DNA of 64,000 nt from positions 2,108,001 through 2,172,000 of the forward strand of contig NZ_CP039247.1 of assembly GCF_004795735.1 (NCBI RefSeq). Direction: 5' to 3'. This document shows, piece after piece, positions 35,288 through 44,863 of this stretch; position 1 is the first letter of the stretch, and every line of letters starts with the position of its first letter. This stretch comes from Corynebacterium endometrii. GTDB lineage: Bacteria; Actinomycetota; Actinomycetes; Mycobacteriales; Mycobacteriaceae. The notes under the pieces are model-generated. The model ran no database searches, was not told where the DNA came from, and saw nothing but the letters and a program-made list of their open reading frames with translations. A program made the translations under genes and the position numbers.

Positions 35288-36085
35288 ATGACGACTAAAG
35301 ATCATCGCCAGATTGATTCTGAGTTAGCCCACATTTCCAAGGTGTTAAAAGCTCCTCGTATTCGCGCTACCTATTTCGAAACCGCCGAACAAGCTCGTGA
35401 AGATGGGTGGAGCTTTGAAGAGTACTTAGCTGCGGTGTTATCAGTTGAAGCTTCTGCCCGACAAGAATCCGGAGCCAATGCACGAATCAAGCGAGCAGGG
35501 TTTCCCCAGGTGAAGACGATTGAAGAATTCGATTTCACCATCCAGCCCAGCATCGACCGGGCAAAAATTGCGCGCCTAGAAACCTCAGCATGGATAAGCC
35601 AAGCAAGCAATGTCATTTTCCTCGGCCCACCTGGTACCGGCAAGACCCACTTAGCAATTGGACTAGGAGTAATCGCTGCCAGGCAAGGCTACAGGGTTTT
35701 GTTTGACACCGCTGCTGGCTGGGTGCAGAAACTTACCCAGGCGCATGACCAGGGGGAACTGCCAAAACTGCTGACCAAGCTGGGGCGCTACGATCTTCTT
35801 GTCGTCGATGAAGTCGGATACATTCCCATCGAGGCTGAAGCGGCCAACCTGTTTTTTCAATTGGTATCAACCAGGTATGAAAAAGCGTCGCTGATTATGA
35901 CTTCGAATCTGCCGTTTTCGCGATGGGGTGAATGCTTCGGTGACCAAACAATCGCCGCAGCCATGATCGACCGCGTAGTCCACCACGCAGAGATTCTCAC
36001 ACACAAGGGAACCAGTTACCGCATCAACGGGCACGAAGATATCCTGCCTTCGGTAAACGCAGAACGCGGCAAAGCACTAAAGTAA
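35288..36085 (+). CDS. istB: IstB-like ATPase of IS21 element 1
   Basis: Transposition helper ATPase (AAA+, DnaC/IstB type). Start at ATG 35288 (MTTKDHRQ), overlapping the istA stop as in other IS21 elements; 265 residues. Walker A LGPPGTGKTHLAIGLG (about 116), Walker B DLLVVDEVGYIP (about 174), and MTSNLPFSRW as sensor I. Intact, but its partner IstA is disrupted. Confidence 0.9.
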   Translation: MTTKDHRQIDSELAHISKVLKAPRIRATYFETAEQAREDGWSFEEYLAAVLSVEASARQESGANARIKRAGFPQVKTIEEFDFTIQPSIDRAKIARLETSAWISQASNVIFLGPPGTGKTHLAIGLGVIAARQGYRVLFDTAAGWVQKLTQAHDQGELPKLLTKLGRYDLLVVDEVGYIPIEAEAANLFFQLVSTRYEKASLIMTSNLPFSRWGECFGDQTIAAAMIDRVVHHAEILTHKGTSYRINGHEDILPSVNAERGKALK

Positions 36086-36252
36086 ACCACAAGCACAATT
36101 GGGCTACTTTTCCACCGTCAGAAGTGGGCTACTTTTCGACCGTCGCTGACAGGTACCTGTGGGTTTGTACTCCTCGGTCTGGTCTAGGCCATGCTGCTCC
36201 GTGGGCCGCGACTGTCTCCCGGTCACCCTAGGCGGTGCACAAGGCCGGGAAC

Positions 36253-36258
36253 TATAAT
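36253..36258 (+). promoter_or_regulatory. -10 TATAAT of lysX, leaderless start
   Basis: A consensus TATAAT ends eight bases before ATG 36267. There is no ribosome site, so transcription probably begins at the start codon. The IS21 element ends about 100 bases upstream, leaving the core promoter intact. Confidence 0.6.
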
Positions 36259-36266
36259 TGAAAACT

Positions 36267-39200
36267 ATGTTGAATAAGACAACGTCAACGGCTACTAATT
36301 CCGTAACCAGCACGGTTGATTCCCCCTCCGGCACAGCTCATTCGGCAACCGGCACGGCCCGGGCGCGGGGGCGTGTATCCACACCAAAGTCGCGGTGGGC
36401 AGCCGGTGTTATCACATGGACGGTACAATTAGCGGCTCTGTGCCTCATTATCGGCCTGCTCCTGCGGCCGGTGGCACCCACCTTCGTGGCAGATGTTTCA
36501 GCGCTCTTTGCCTTCTTCAGCCTCCCCAGCTTCCCCACACTGTTGACCACCGCTTATACCGTGGTGGTGGCCTCAGGAATCCTGCGCGGGCATCGCGGGG
36601 CACTGCTGCTTTACCTGCTCACGCTGCAAGTACCGTCAATAATCTCCGGCGTGCTTACCCCCGTGCTGTGGTGGGAACCGGGGTATACCTCCGATCCGTG
36701 GCTCATCGCGTGGACAATCGTGCCATTCGTCTTCGCGGTATTCTTCTTCGTCATAGGGCTCATCGCCCTGCCGGAATTCCCGGCGCGCATCCACGGTCAA
36801 TGGCTCATCGCGCTTGCCATCCTACTGGGTTCATTACTGGTCTCAGCGGTGGCGACATGGCTACTCATTACTACGTTTGTGCATGTCAACGGCAAAGACG
36901 TCATTGATTCTGCGCTCGCAATCGCCTTTGGTGTCTCCGAGAGGCAAGCGCAGGTGGGCCAGTCGCTCATTCCGGGCTGGATCCAGATTGTTGGTGAAGT
37001 AATCTCCGCTGTTGGTTTCATCGTGGCGCTCGCCGCTCTGCTGCGGTCGCGCCGCGTGCAGGCCACCACCCCGGCAGAACACATGTTGATTAGGCGGTTG
37101 TTGTTGCAGCCGGCGTCGGAAGATTCGTTGGGCTACTTTGCCACTAACTATGACCGCAACGCCGTAGCCAGCCCGGATGGCAAGGCCGCGGTGACCTACC
37201 GGGTCGTGGACGGCGTGGCACTCGCGGCCGGGGACCCCATAGGTGAGAAACAATCCTGGCCACAAGCCATCGCCGCCTGGCGCGAACACGCCCGCACCCA
37301 CGGATGGATTATGGGCGCTGCCTCTGTGTCCGAGGAAGGTGCGCGCGCCTACGCCGAGAGCGGCATGCGCGTGATCAGCCTAGGCGATGAAGCCGTTATC
37401 GCCACGGACACGTTCCGGCTCAAAGAACTCGCCGATGTACGCCACGCCATCGCCGGGCCCAAACGCGCCGGCTATACCGTTGAGGTCCGCCGCCAAGCCG
37501 CCATCCCGCCGGCAGAACTGCAGGAGTTGGCCGCTCTGGCCAACCGGTGGCGCCGCGGCAGCGAACGCGGCTTCACCATGGCCTCAGGCCGCGTGGGCGA
37601 TCCGCGCGACCAGCGCACCGTCCTGGTAGTAGCCCGGGATGCGGACGGCACACCCCAAGGCCTGCTGTCCTTCGTCCCGTGGGGGCGGGCCGGCCTGTCC
37701 CTCGACGTAATGCGCCGCTCCCCGCACGCCCACGGCGGCGTCACCGAGCTGATGGTGGCGGAACTCGCCACCCAAGCCGGCAACCTCGGCGTGGCCCAGT
37801 TCTCCCTCAACTTTGTCCCCGCCCGTGACGCCTTCTCCCGCGGAGACCGCGTGGACGCCACCCCATGGCAGCGGCTAATGATCAAGCTACTGACCTTTAC
37901 CTCCCGCTGGTGGCAAATCCGCTCCCTGTACGTCTCTAACCTGAAGTACCAACCCAGATGGCAGCCACGCTACCTGTGCTTTGACTCGGGCTTCTTTGCC
38001 ACCCGCGTCATCATGTCCTTCGCCGCCGCCGAGGGCTTCCTGCCGGATTTCTCCCCCGAACCACAGCCCGTAGGCGACCCAGCAGAAATCAACGCGCTCG
38101 AAGCCGAACTGCTCGCTCGCGCCCCTGAGCCACCGCGCCTGCCGGAACCCCGCCGGGCACGGCTGCGATCCCACGATGCGGCCACGCATGCCGGGGTGGT
38201 CACGTACCCGCCGAGCGTGCCGCGCACGCTGAGCATCCGCGACTTGGGACACAGGGACGAGCCGACTGGTGAGTTCTCCATCACCGGCCGTATTCTGCGG
38301 CTGCGCCGGCAGGGTGGGGTAATTTTCGCCGACGTTGCCGAGCAGCACCACCAGGTGCAGGTGCTCTGCGAGCGCTCAGCGATGGCAGATGCAGGCCCGG
38401 GGAGCTTCGAAGCTTTCCGACGTCACGCCACCCGCGGCGATATCATCTCGATTACCGGACACATGGGGGCTTCCCGCACCGGTACCCCATCCGTGGTAGC
38501 GAGCAGCTGGGCGATGGCCGCGAAATCCTTGGTACCGCTGCCTAAGGCACCGCTAACACACCCACACCAACGGGCGAAGTTCCGCCACATCGATTTTGCG
38601 CTTAACTCCACCTCCTATCACCTTTTTGAGGCGCGCGCGAAGGCCGTGGCGGCCGTGCGCCAGGAGCTATACTCCCAGGATTATTTGGAGGCCGAGACGC
38701 CGATTCTGCAGACCATTCACGGTGGCGCGAATGCCCGTCCGTTTAACACCCACATCCGCGCCTATGACCAGGATTTATACCTGCGCATTGCCCCAGAGCT
38801 CTACCTCAAGCGCTTGGTGGTGGGCGGATTCCCACGCGTGTTTGAGATTGGCCGGAACTTCCGCAATGAAGGCGTGGACGCTACCCACAATCCTGAGTTC
38901 ACCGCGCTAGAGGCCTACGAGGCCTACGGCGACTGGGACACTATGCGCGAGCTGACCCAAAAGCTCATCACCGTCGCCGCACGCGCGATCCACGGCACCG
39001 CCACCTTTACCGTGCCGGGGTTGGATGGAAAGCCGGTGACCTTGGATTTGGAACAGCCGTGGCCGGTCGTGCCCGTCTATGAGGCCGTGTCCAAGGCCGT
39101 GGGTGAGACCATTTCCCCGGACCGGCCGCTGGCAGACTATGCCCACATTGCTGCACGTTTTGGCATCGACGCAGCCAACACCGGCGATTTAGTCACTGAG

Positions 39201-39596
39201 CTCTACGATGAGCTGGTGGAATCCACCACTGTCTTCCCTACCTTCTATACCCACTTCCCGGTGGAAACCTCACCGCTGACCATGGCGGATCCGCAGCAGC
39301 CGCTGGTGGCCCAGCGCTGGGATTTGGTGGGCCTGGGCATGGAGCTAGGCACCGCTTATACGGAGCTGGCTGACCCGATTGAGCAGCGCAAGCGCCTTAC
39401 CGAGCAATCCCTTTTGGCCGCCGGCGGGGATCCTGAGGCGATGGAAATCGACGATGCCTTTCTAGACGCCCTGGCCTTCGGCATGCCGCCGACGGGCGGG
39501 CTAGGCATCGGCGTGGATCGCCTCATCATGTTTTTGACAGGCACCCAGATTCGCGACGTGCTGGCCTTCCCGTTCGTCAAGCCGGATAACGCCTAG
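36267..39596 (+). CDS. lysX: Bifunctional lysyl-tRNA synthetase / lysylphosphatidylglycerol synthase LysX
   Basis: 1109 residues from ATG 36267. The N-terminal half has six or seven membrane helices (about 40-270) followed by an MprF-type DUF2156 lysyl-transferase domain (about 280-590; SERGFTMASGRVGDPRDQ). The C-terminal half is a class II lysyl-tRNA synthetase: OB fold (about 650-740), motif 2 region RIAPELYLKRLVVGGFPRVF (about 843), motif 3 GLGIGVDRLIM (about 1080). In mycobacteria LysX makes lysyl-PG, which gives resistance to cationic antimicrobials. A separate housekeeping LysRS is expected elsewhere. Confidence 0.92.
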   Translation: MLNKTTSTATNSVTSTVDSPSGTAHSATGTARARGRVSTPKSRWAAGVITWTVQLAALCLIIGLLLRPVAPTFVADVSALFAFFSLPSFPTLLTTAYTVVVASGILRGHRGALLLYLLTLQVPSIISGVLTPVLWWEPGYTSDPWLIAWTIVPFVFAVFFFVIGLIALPEFPARIHGQWLIALAILLGSLLVSAVATWLLITTFVHVNGKDVIDSALAIAFGVSERQAQVGQSLIPGWIQIVGEVISAVGFIVALAALLRSRRVQATTPAEHMLIRRLLLQPASEDSLGYFATNYDRNAVASPDGKAAVTYRVVDGVALAAGDPIGEKQSWPQAIAAWREHARTHGWIMGAASVSEEGARAYAESGMRVISLGDEAVIATDTFRLKELADVRHAIAGPKRAGYTVEVRRQAAIPPAELQELAALANRWRRGSERGFTMASGRVGDPRDQRTVLVVARDADGTPQGLLSFVPWGRAGLSLDVMRRSPHAHGGVTELMVAELATQAGNLGVAQFSLNFVPARDAFSRGDRVDATPWQRLMIKLLTFTSRWWQIRSLYVSNLKYQPRWQPRYLCFDSGFFATRVIMSFAAAEGFLPDFSPEPQPVGDPAEINALEAELLARAPEPPRLPEPRRARLRSHDAATHAGVVTYPPSVPRTLSIRDLGHRDEPTGEFSITGRILRLRRQGGVIFADVAEQHHQVQVLCERSAMADAGPGSFEAFRRHATRGDIISITGHMGASRTGTPSVVASSWAMAAKSLVPLPKAPLTHPHQRAKFRHIDFALNSTSYHLFEARAKAVAAVRQELYSQDYLEAETPILQTIHGGANARPFNTHIRAYDQDLYLRIAPELYLKRLVVGGFPRVFEIGRNFRNEGVDATHNPEFTALEAYEAYGDWDTMRELTQKLITVAARAIHGTATFTVPGLDGKPVTLDLEQPWPVVPVYEAVSKAVGETISPDRPLADYAHIAARFGIDAANTGDLVTELYDELVESTTVFPTFYTHFPVETSPLTMADPQQPLVAQRWDLVGLGMELGTAYTELADPIEQRKRLTEQSLLAAGGDPEAMEIDDAFLDALAFGMPPTGGLGIGVDRLIMFLTGTQIRDVLAFPFVKPDNA

Positions 39597-39675
39597 CCGG
39601 ATAACGCGTGGCCGGCCGGGCGGCGTAGCCCCAGCGGCGCAGAGCCGGCAGGCCCCGACCTTGTGGCGGAGGGAT

Positions 39676-40359
39676 TTAGCCGGCCGCGTGGAGGCAGTGC
39701 CAGGCCGTCCACTCGGGCGCGGTCATCGGAAAGTGGTGACCGTGCCCCATGATAAGCTCCACACTCGCGCCCAGCTCGGCACCTAAGTGGCGTTGCTCGG
39801 CCACGAAATCCGAGGAATCATCATTGCCCGCCCCGACCAGCACGCGGGTGTATACATCGACTGGGACACCGGCACGCTGCCAGGCATCACGCACGCGGCG
39901 CTGCCGGGCCGCGATTGAGGCATTCTCCGCCAGAATCCGGTTGACGTCCTCCCCGGTGACGGTGACCGGCACGCCGAAACTCACCCGGGCCGCCACCGTG
40001 GCCGCAGGCGATAAAGCCCCAGCCAACCAGCCCGGCACGTGCGAGGGCGGGCGGGATACCCCGAAGACAACGTCGGGATGAAAGGGCGAGGTGGCGTCGG
40101 CAAGAATGAGCCGGTGTACCCGCAGCCCGTTGAGCACCGCATCGAGGGCTACCAACCCGCCCAACGAGTGGGCAAAGATATCGACCGGCCCGTCCGGTAC
40201 CAGCTCCTCGAGATACGCACGCACCTGCGCGGCCGACGCAGCCAGCGGCACCTTCCGCGGTGAATACGCCACCGCGCCCCCATCGCCGGCTAGCACATCC
40301 CGCAGGCTATCGTACGCCTGGGGCGGGCACGCCAGGCCCGGAATGATCACCCACGTCAT
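39676..40359 (-). CDS. Alpha/beta-hydrolase
   Basis: 227 residues. Oxyanion region VIIPGLACPP near the N-terminus, nucleophile elbow AHSLGG (about 63-68), acidic residue region VLVGAGNDDSSDF (about 170), and final His in MGHGHHFPM (about 207). Short and without signal peptide. Its start overlaps the upstream DUF998 gene by four bases, so the two are co-translated. Substrate unknown. Confidence 0.78.
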   Translation of the reverse strand: MTWVIIPGLACPPQAYDSLRDVLAGDGGAVAYSPRKVPLAASAAQVRAYLEELVPDGPVDIFAHSLGGLVALDAVLNGLRVHRLILADATSPFHPDVVFGVSRPPSHVPGWLAGALSPAATVAARVSFGVPVTVTGEDVNRILAENASIAARQRRVRDAWQRAGVPVDVYTRVLVGAGNDDSSDFVAEQRHLGAELGASVELIMGHGHHFPMTAPEWTAWHCLHAAG

Positions 40360-41087
40360 GACGCACGCCCACCTGCTGTGCGACTAGGCGAACTCAATAT
40401 GAAACCGCTCAGTCCAATGAGCACGGCCGCCAGGAAAGTCTGCACGCGCTGGCCCAGCCCAAACAAGCGTTGGATCTCAATCTGGTACATCAACACCGCC
40501 GTGGTCACGATGAATAGAACCCCTGCTGCCGCGGCCACTGCACGCACAACCCCCGTCCGGGCGCCTTCTACCCCACGGACCCAGCGCATACGCCGGATAA
40601 ACCACAAGATTGCCCCCACCGCCAACACTGCCTGGAATGTGCCCGCCAGCGAGGAACTAATGTCATGCCGGGTCAATTCCTCAGCCACCGGGCAATGGGG
40701 CAAAGACTCCGCACAACGCATGGGGCTGAAAGAATCAAACACCGTTGCGGCGGCTGAACCCACCACGCCCACGGCCGCAATCCACTGCACCCAGCTCCAA
40801 CGCCGTGCCCCGGCATGCACGCCCCGGGCCCCACGGGCGGCGCGATAGAGCACAACTGCGCCCACGAAAACCAGCGCGGAGGAAGCCAAATCCGTTGCCA
40901 CAAACAGCGGCCGCACCGGGCTGGCTTGCGAGGTGTACTCGGACAGGTAAGACACTGTGGGGTCAAGCGGAAACCCTAGTAGGGCCTCGGTAATAAATGA
41001 GGCATAGAAAATTCCTGCCAGCACCATCAGTACCCGGCTGAGGCGGGCCTGGCGCTTCAGCCGGTCCCGCGGCTGAGTTGTAGTCAT
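40356..41087 (-). CDS. DUF998-family membrane protein
   Basis: 243 residues, six predicted membrane helices, basic N-terminus. TVSYLSEYTSQASPVRPLF (about 44-62) and a small extracytoplasmic loop with two Cys (MRCAESLPHC) resemble DUF998 proteins, a family of unknown function. Coupled by a four-base overlap to the hydrolase downstream. Confidence 0.75.
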   Translation of the reverse strand: MTTTQPRDRLKRQARLSRVLMVLAGIFYASFITEALLGFPLDPTVSYLSEYTSQASPVRPLFVATDLASSALVFVGAVVLYRAARGARGVHAGARRWSWVQWIAAVGVVGSAAATVFDSFSPMRCAESLPHCPVAEELTRHDISSSLAGTFQAVLAVGAILWFIRRMRWVRGVEGARTGVVRAVAAAAGVLFIVTTAVLMYQIEIQRLFGLGQRVQTFLAAVLIGLSGFILSSPSRTAGGRAS

Positions 41088-41553
41088 AGCTAGACTCTAG
41101 TCCCAGCGCGAAACACCCAGCAATAATCAAGGAACTTCCATCCACGTACACAGCCACGTGGTAACTGCCTTTTAGCACGTTGCCATGCGAGGCCTAATTC
41201 TGAACCGCGCTGCCCCGAGATGTAGTGCTTCTTACCCACACGTCAGCGAGTACAGTGTCACGCCCGGGGTGGGCCGCAGGGTACTTCACCCGACACTTTC
41301 CGGATTTAGGGACAGTTTTCACCGGTCGGCGAGCGCTGTCAGCGTCGGGTCATCGCTGGTGGGTTGTTGGCGCAAGAACTGCGCGCTAGAAGCGAGATGC
41401 CGAGACGAGATGGGACGGGGATAGACGGCACGACTGCGGGACGAGGGCCTGGAAGGTTGGCAGTGGGACGGGGATAGACTGCATGAGTGCGGGACGGGTT
41501 GTTGGGATGCTAGCGGGATGGGTTGTTGGGATGGTGGTAATAGGCATGAGAAA
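41088..41553. repeat. Intergenic region with degenerate tandem repeats
   Basis: No gene is evident. A 33-base unit beginning TGGGACGGGGATAGAC occurs at 41411-41443 and 41464-41496 with three differences, and GGGTTGTTGGGATG occurs at 41496-41509 and 41520-41533, with a partial copy near 41360. The long open frames here are G-rich repeat artefacts. Confidence 0.55.
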
Positions 41554-41604
41554 AAGGGCTGTGCCCGGTGGGTCCGTTGAAGGGACTTACCGGGCACAGC
41601 CCTT
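41554..41604 (-). terminator. Terminator of clpC
   Basis: Perfect 16-bp stem AAGGGCTGTGCCCGGT (41554-41569) / ACCGGGCACAGCCCTT (41589-41604), followed on the minus strand by TTTCTC. It sits 17 bases beyond the clpC stop. Confidence 0.88.
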
Positions 41605-41621
41605 GTTAGTGCTCGTAATGC

Positions 41622-44405
41622 TTAGAGCGGCTGGCCGGCGCCGGCAGGGCCGGCGGCGGGGCCGTTCGGGTTATCATCATCCGGCGCCTGAGTACGTGGG
41701 GTATCCGGGGTCAGGGTATCGCCCGGCTCATCGTCGACAGGGTCGCCCACTGGCTCGCCACCGGCGGGACCGTCAGAATCCTCACCCGGCTCGGCTGGGC
41801 CCTCAGTCTCCTCAACTTCGCGCACCTCGGCATCGTCCAGCTCCTCATCGAAGATGCCCTCCGGCAAAGGACGTGGGCGCGGGGTGAAGGTGAACGTTGC
41901 GTTTTCGTGGTCCTTGGACTCGCCATCCCAGTTCTCCACGTCAACGGTGACAATCTCGCCGGCGCCAAGCTCGCCGAAGAGAATCTTCTCAGACATGACG
42001 TCCTCGATCTCGCGCTGAATGGTCCGGCGCAGCGGGCGTGCACCCAGCACCGGATCGAAGCCACGCTTAGCCAGCAGGTCCTTGGCCTTCTGGGTCAGCT
42101 CGATGCCCATATCCTGAGCCGCCAGGGCCTTCTCGACCCGGCCAACGAGCAGCTCGACCATCTGAACGATCTGTTCCTGGGTGAGCTGATGGAAGACCAC
42201 GATCTCATCGATACGGTTGAGGAACTCGGGGCGGAAGTGCTTCTTGAGCTCATCATGGACCTTGTTCTTCATGCGGTCATACTGAGCATCGGTGTCAGTC
42301 TCAGAGGAACCGGAGAAGCCCAAGCCCACGGCCTTGGAAATGTCTTGGGTACCAAGGTTGGAGGTGAAGATAAGAACGGTGTTCTTAAAGTCCACGATGC
42401 GGCCCTGGCCATCGGTCAGGCGGCCGTCCTCCAGCACCTGCAGCAAGGTGTTGTAGATCTCCTTGTGTGCCTTCTCAATCTCATCGAAGAGCACTACGGA
42501 AAATGGCTTGCGGCGGACCTTCTCGGTGAGCTGGCCGCCCTCTTCGTAGCCAACGTATCCCGGAGGGGCGCCGAAGAGGCGGGACGCGGTGAAGCGGTCA
42601 TGGAACTCACCCATATCGATCTGGATGAGGTCATCATCGGAGCCGAACAGGAAGTTAGCCAGCGCCTTGGACAGCTCCGTCTTACCAACACCTGATGGGC
42701 CGGCGAAGATGAAGGAGCCGGACGGGCGGCGTGGATCCTTCAGGCCCGCACGGGTGCGGCGAATAGCACGGGATACCGCCTTGACGGCTTCTTCCTGGCC
42801 GATGATGCGCTTGTGCAGCTCATCTTCCATGTGCAGCAGACGGTTGGATTCCTTCTCAGTGAGCTTGAGAACCGGGATGCCGGTCCAGTGCGCAAGGACC
42901 TCAGCAATCTGATCCTCGCCCACCTCGGCGATGTCCTCTAGCTCACCGTTTCGCCACTGCTTTTCCTTCTCGGCACGCTCCTCACCCAGCTTGCGCTCCT
43001 TATCGCGCAAGCCGGCTGCCTTCTCGAAGTCTTGCGCGTCAATCGCGGCTTCCTTCTCACGGCGAACCTCGGCTATGCGGTCATCAACCTCACGCAGGCC
43101 CTCTGGCGCGGTCATGCGCTTGATACGCATGCGGGCGCCGGCCTCATCGAGCAGGTCAACGGCCTTATCCGGCAGGAAGCGGTCATTGATGTAGCGGTCA
43201 GACAGGGAGGCCGCAGCCTTTAGCGCCTCATCCGTGTAGGACACGCGGTGGTGCGCCTCATACTTGTCACGCAGGCCCTTGAGGATCAGGATGGTGTCCT
43301 CCATGGAAGGCTCTTCCACCTTGACCGGCTGGAAACGACGCTCCAGCGCGGCGTCCTTCTCAATGTGCTTGCGGTACTCATCCAGGGTGGTTGCACCAAT
43401 GGTCTGCAGCTCACCACGGGCCAGCTTTGGCTTTAGCAGGGAGGCCGCGTCGATTGCGCCCTCGGCGGCACCCGCACCAACGAGGGTGTGAATCTCATCG
43501 ATGAACAGGATGATGTCACCGCGCTGGTTAATCTCCTTGAGCACCTTCTTCAGGCGCTCCTCGAAATCACCGCGGTAACGGGAACCCGCTACCAGGGAGC
43601 CCAGGTCCAAGGAGTAGACCTGCTTATCCTTCAGGGTCTCCGGCACCTTGCCGTTAACAATGTCGAGGGCCAGGCCCTCAACAACGGCTGTCTTACCAAC
43701 GCCCGGCTCGCCGATGAGCACCGGGTTGTTCTTGGTGCGGCGGGATAGGACCTGCATGATGCGCTCAATCTCAGACTCGCGGCCCACAACCGGGTCCAGC
43801 TTGCCCTCCTTGGCGGCCTGGGTCAGGTTCCGGCCAAACTGGTCAAGAACCAGGGAGTTGGAGCGCTCGCCGGGGCCACCCTGGCCCCCGCGGCCGCCCT
43901 GTGCGGCACCGGCGCCCACCGGACCGGCACCCTTGCGGCCGGAATCGCCGCCCTCTTGCTGATTGCCCTCATAACCGGACAGCAGTTGGATAACCTGCTG
44001 GCGAACGCGCGGCAGGTCCGCACCAAGCTTGGTCAGTACCTGTGCGGCTACGCCCTCACCCTCGCGGATAAGGCCCAGCAGGAGGAACTCGGTTCCGATG
44101 TACTTGTGCCCCATCTGCAGGCCCTCACGCAGGGAAAGCTCTAGAACCTTCTTAGCGCGCGGGGTAAAAGGAATATGACCGGTTGGCGGCTGAGTGCCCT
44201 TACCGATGATCTCCTCGACCTCGGTGCGCACGTCATCCAGGGAAATGCCCATGGACTCTAGGGCCTTGGCAGCCACGCCCTCACCCTCGTGGATAAGACC
44301 AAGCAGAATGTGCTCAGTGCCAATGTAATTGTGGTTGAGCATGCGTGCTTCTTCCTGCGCCAGCACAATGACGCGGCGAGCACGGTCCGTAAACCTCTCG
44401 AACAT
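41622..44405 (-). CDS. clpC: ATP-dependent Clp protease ATPase subunit ClpC
   Basis: AAA+ unfoldase that feeds ClpP1P2. Start at [11 protein letters not shown] (44405), 927 residues; the longer frame adds 25 unlikely residues. Two Clp-N repeats (about 1-145), Walker A GEPGVGKT (about 232), a UVR-type coiled middle domain (about 430-480), second Walker A GPSGVGKT (about 567), and a C-terminal ClpB-D2-small domain. It ends in an acidic, Gly/Pro-rich tail of about 75 residues, longer than in mycobacterial ClpC1. A putative ClgR site lies upstream. Confidence 0.94.
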   Translation of the reverse strand: MFERFTDRARRVIVLAQEEARMLNHNYIGTEHILLGLIHEGEGVAAKALESMGISLDDVRTEVEEIIGKGTQPPTGHIPFTPRAKKVLELSLREGLQMGHKYIGTEFLLLGLIREGEGVAAQVLTKLGADLPRVRQQVIQLLSGYEGNQQEGGDSGRKGAGPVGAGAAQGGRGGQGGPGERSNSLVLDQFGRNLTQAAKEGKLDPVVGRESEIERIMQVLSRRTKNNPVLIGEPGVGKTAVVEGLALDIVNGKVPETLKDKQVYSLDLGSLVAGSRYRGDFEERLKKVLKEINQRGDIILFIDEIHTLVGAGAAEGAIDAASLLKPKLARGELQTIGATTLDEYRKHIEKDAALERRFQPVKVEEPSMEDTILILKGLRDKYEAHHRVSYTDEALKAAASLSDRYINDRFLPDKAVDLLDEAGARMRIKRMTAPEGLREVDDRIAEVRREKEAAIDAQDFEKAAGLRDKERKLGEERAEKEKQWRNGELEDIAEVGEDQIAEVLAHWTGIPVLKLTEKESNRLLHMEDELHKRIIGQEEAVKAVSRAIRRTRAGLKDPRRPSGSFIFAGPSGVGKTELSKALANFLFGSDDDLIQIDMGEFHDRFTASRLFGAPPGYVGYEEGGQLTEKVRRKPFSVVLFDEIEKAHKEIYNTLLQVLEDGRLTDGQGRIVDFKNTVLIFTSNLGTQDISKAVGLGFSGSSETDTDAQYDRMKNKVHDELKKHFRPEFLNRIDEIVVFHQLTQEQIVQMVELLVGRVEKALAAQDMGIELTQKAKDLLAKRGFDPVLGARPLRRTIQREIEDVMSEKILFGELGAGEIVTVDVENWDGESKDHENATFTFTPRPRPLPEGIFDEELDDAEVREVEETEGPAEPGEDSDGPAGGEPVGDPVDDEPGDTLTPDTPRTQAPDDDNPNGPAAGPAGAGQPL

Positions 44406-44863
44406 AGCTGTACCCCTTATAAGCGAATTTGTGGCTAAGTTGTCACCCACTCTAACGCGCGGCCCCCTCCCCTCATTCACCGTTTCCCCAACCCCACCAA
44501 CTAAACGCGCCCTTTTCGCAGTTCAGAGCACTGTACGCCGGTAGCGAACAGCCTGTAATAGAAGGCGGTTCCCCATCCAAATTCCCCTTGAACTTAGCTC
44601 CGCCCAACTCAAGCTTGCGCTCTCCCCGACGGAAGCATCCTGCGGCACCACTAGACTGTAACGCCATAATGCAATAGCACCATGGCGTTAACCGTCCATA
44701 AAACCGTCAGAGTTGCGCCAGCACGGATGGATGGGGCCTTTCCCCATTACAGGGGAAAGATTCACCAGCCCTATGCTATATATTATTGAAGATTGAAAAG
44801 CGCTAGCAGTTCTATTTCCTCTGCTCGCGAGACCTACGATTGCTTTCCAAGGAGACTTTCCTC
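44406..44863. promoter_or_regulatory. Divergent promoter region clpC / lipoprotein
   Basis: 458 bases without a supported gene. It contains the ClgR-like site (44532-44549), a short dyad TAACGCCA/TGGCGTTA near 44660-44691, and an AT-rich TATATTAT box at about 44776 that may drive the lipoprotein gene. Confidence 0.5.
44532..44549. promoter_or_regulatory. Putative ClgR box upstream of clpC
   Basis: TGTACGCCGGTAGCGAAC fits the ClgR consensus I recall for corynebacteria (CGC-N5-GCG core with A/T flanks) with one mismatch. It is 127 bases upstream of the clpC start. ClgR activates clp genes under protein stress. Confidence 0.45.

Larger units (their letters stand above)
32638..35291 (+). pseudogene. 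istA: istA of IS21 element 1, split by the IS256-family insertion
   Basis: The 5' part (32638-33696) encodes a helix-turn-helix (IRKIASTVGCAKKTVERAL) and the DDE core: QCDLMFPDD, LLWDHESG and KGIVERHNEY. The last intact codons end in RVWGKN. After the inserted element, the frame resumes at 35142 with VTVTDPDHQRLAKQMRQ and ends at TGA 35289-35291, overlapping the istB start. Removing 1437 bases plus one 8-bp duplication restores one continuous protein. GTG 32629 is an alternative start. The transposase is inactive as it stands. Confidence 0.85.
32558..36151 (+). mobile_element. IS21-family element 1, interrupted by an IS256-family element
   Basis: Ends are TGTCAGCGACGG inward, with matching right end CCGTCGCTGACA. 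Each end also carries subterminal copies of GACGGT..AAAAGTAGCCCA, typical multiple IstA-binding repeats of IS21. A 6-bp flanking direct repeat GGTACC (32552-32557 and 36152-36157) fits IS21 target duplication, though it is a palindrome. Without the inner element it would be about 2.15 kb with istA and istB. Confidence 0.85.

Noticed and set aside
41319-41597. 92-codon Pro/Ser/Gln-rich minus-strand frame
   Set aside because: It is read through the tandem repeats and clpC terminator and lacks a ribosome site.
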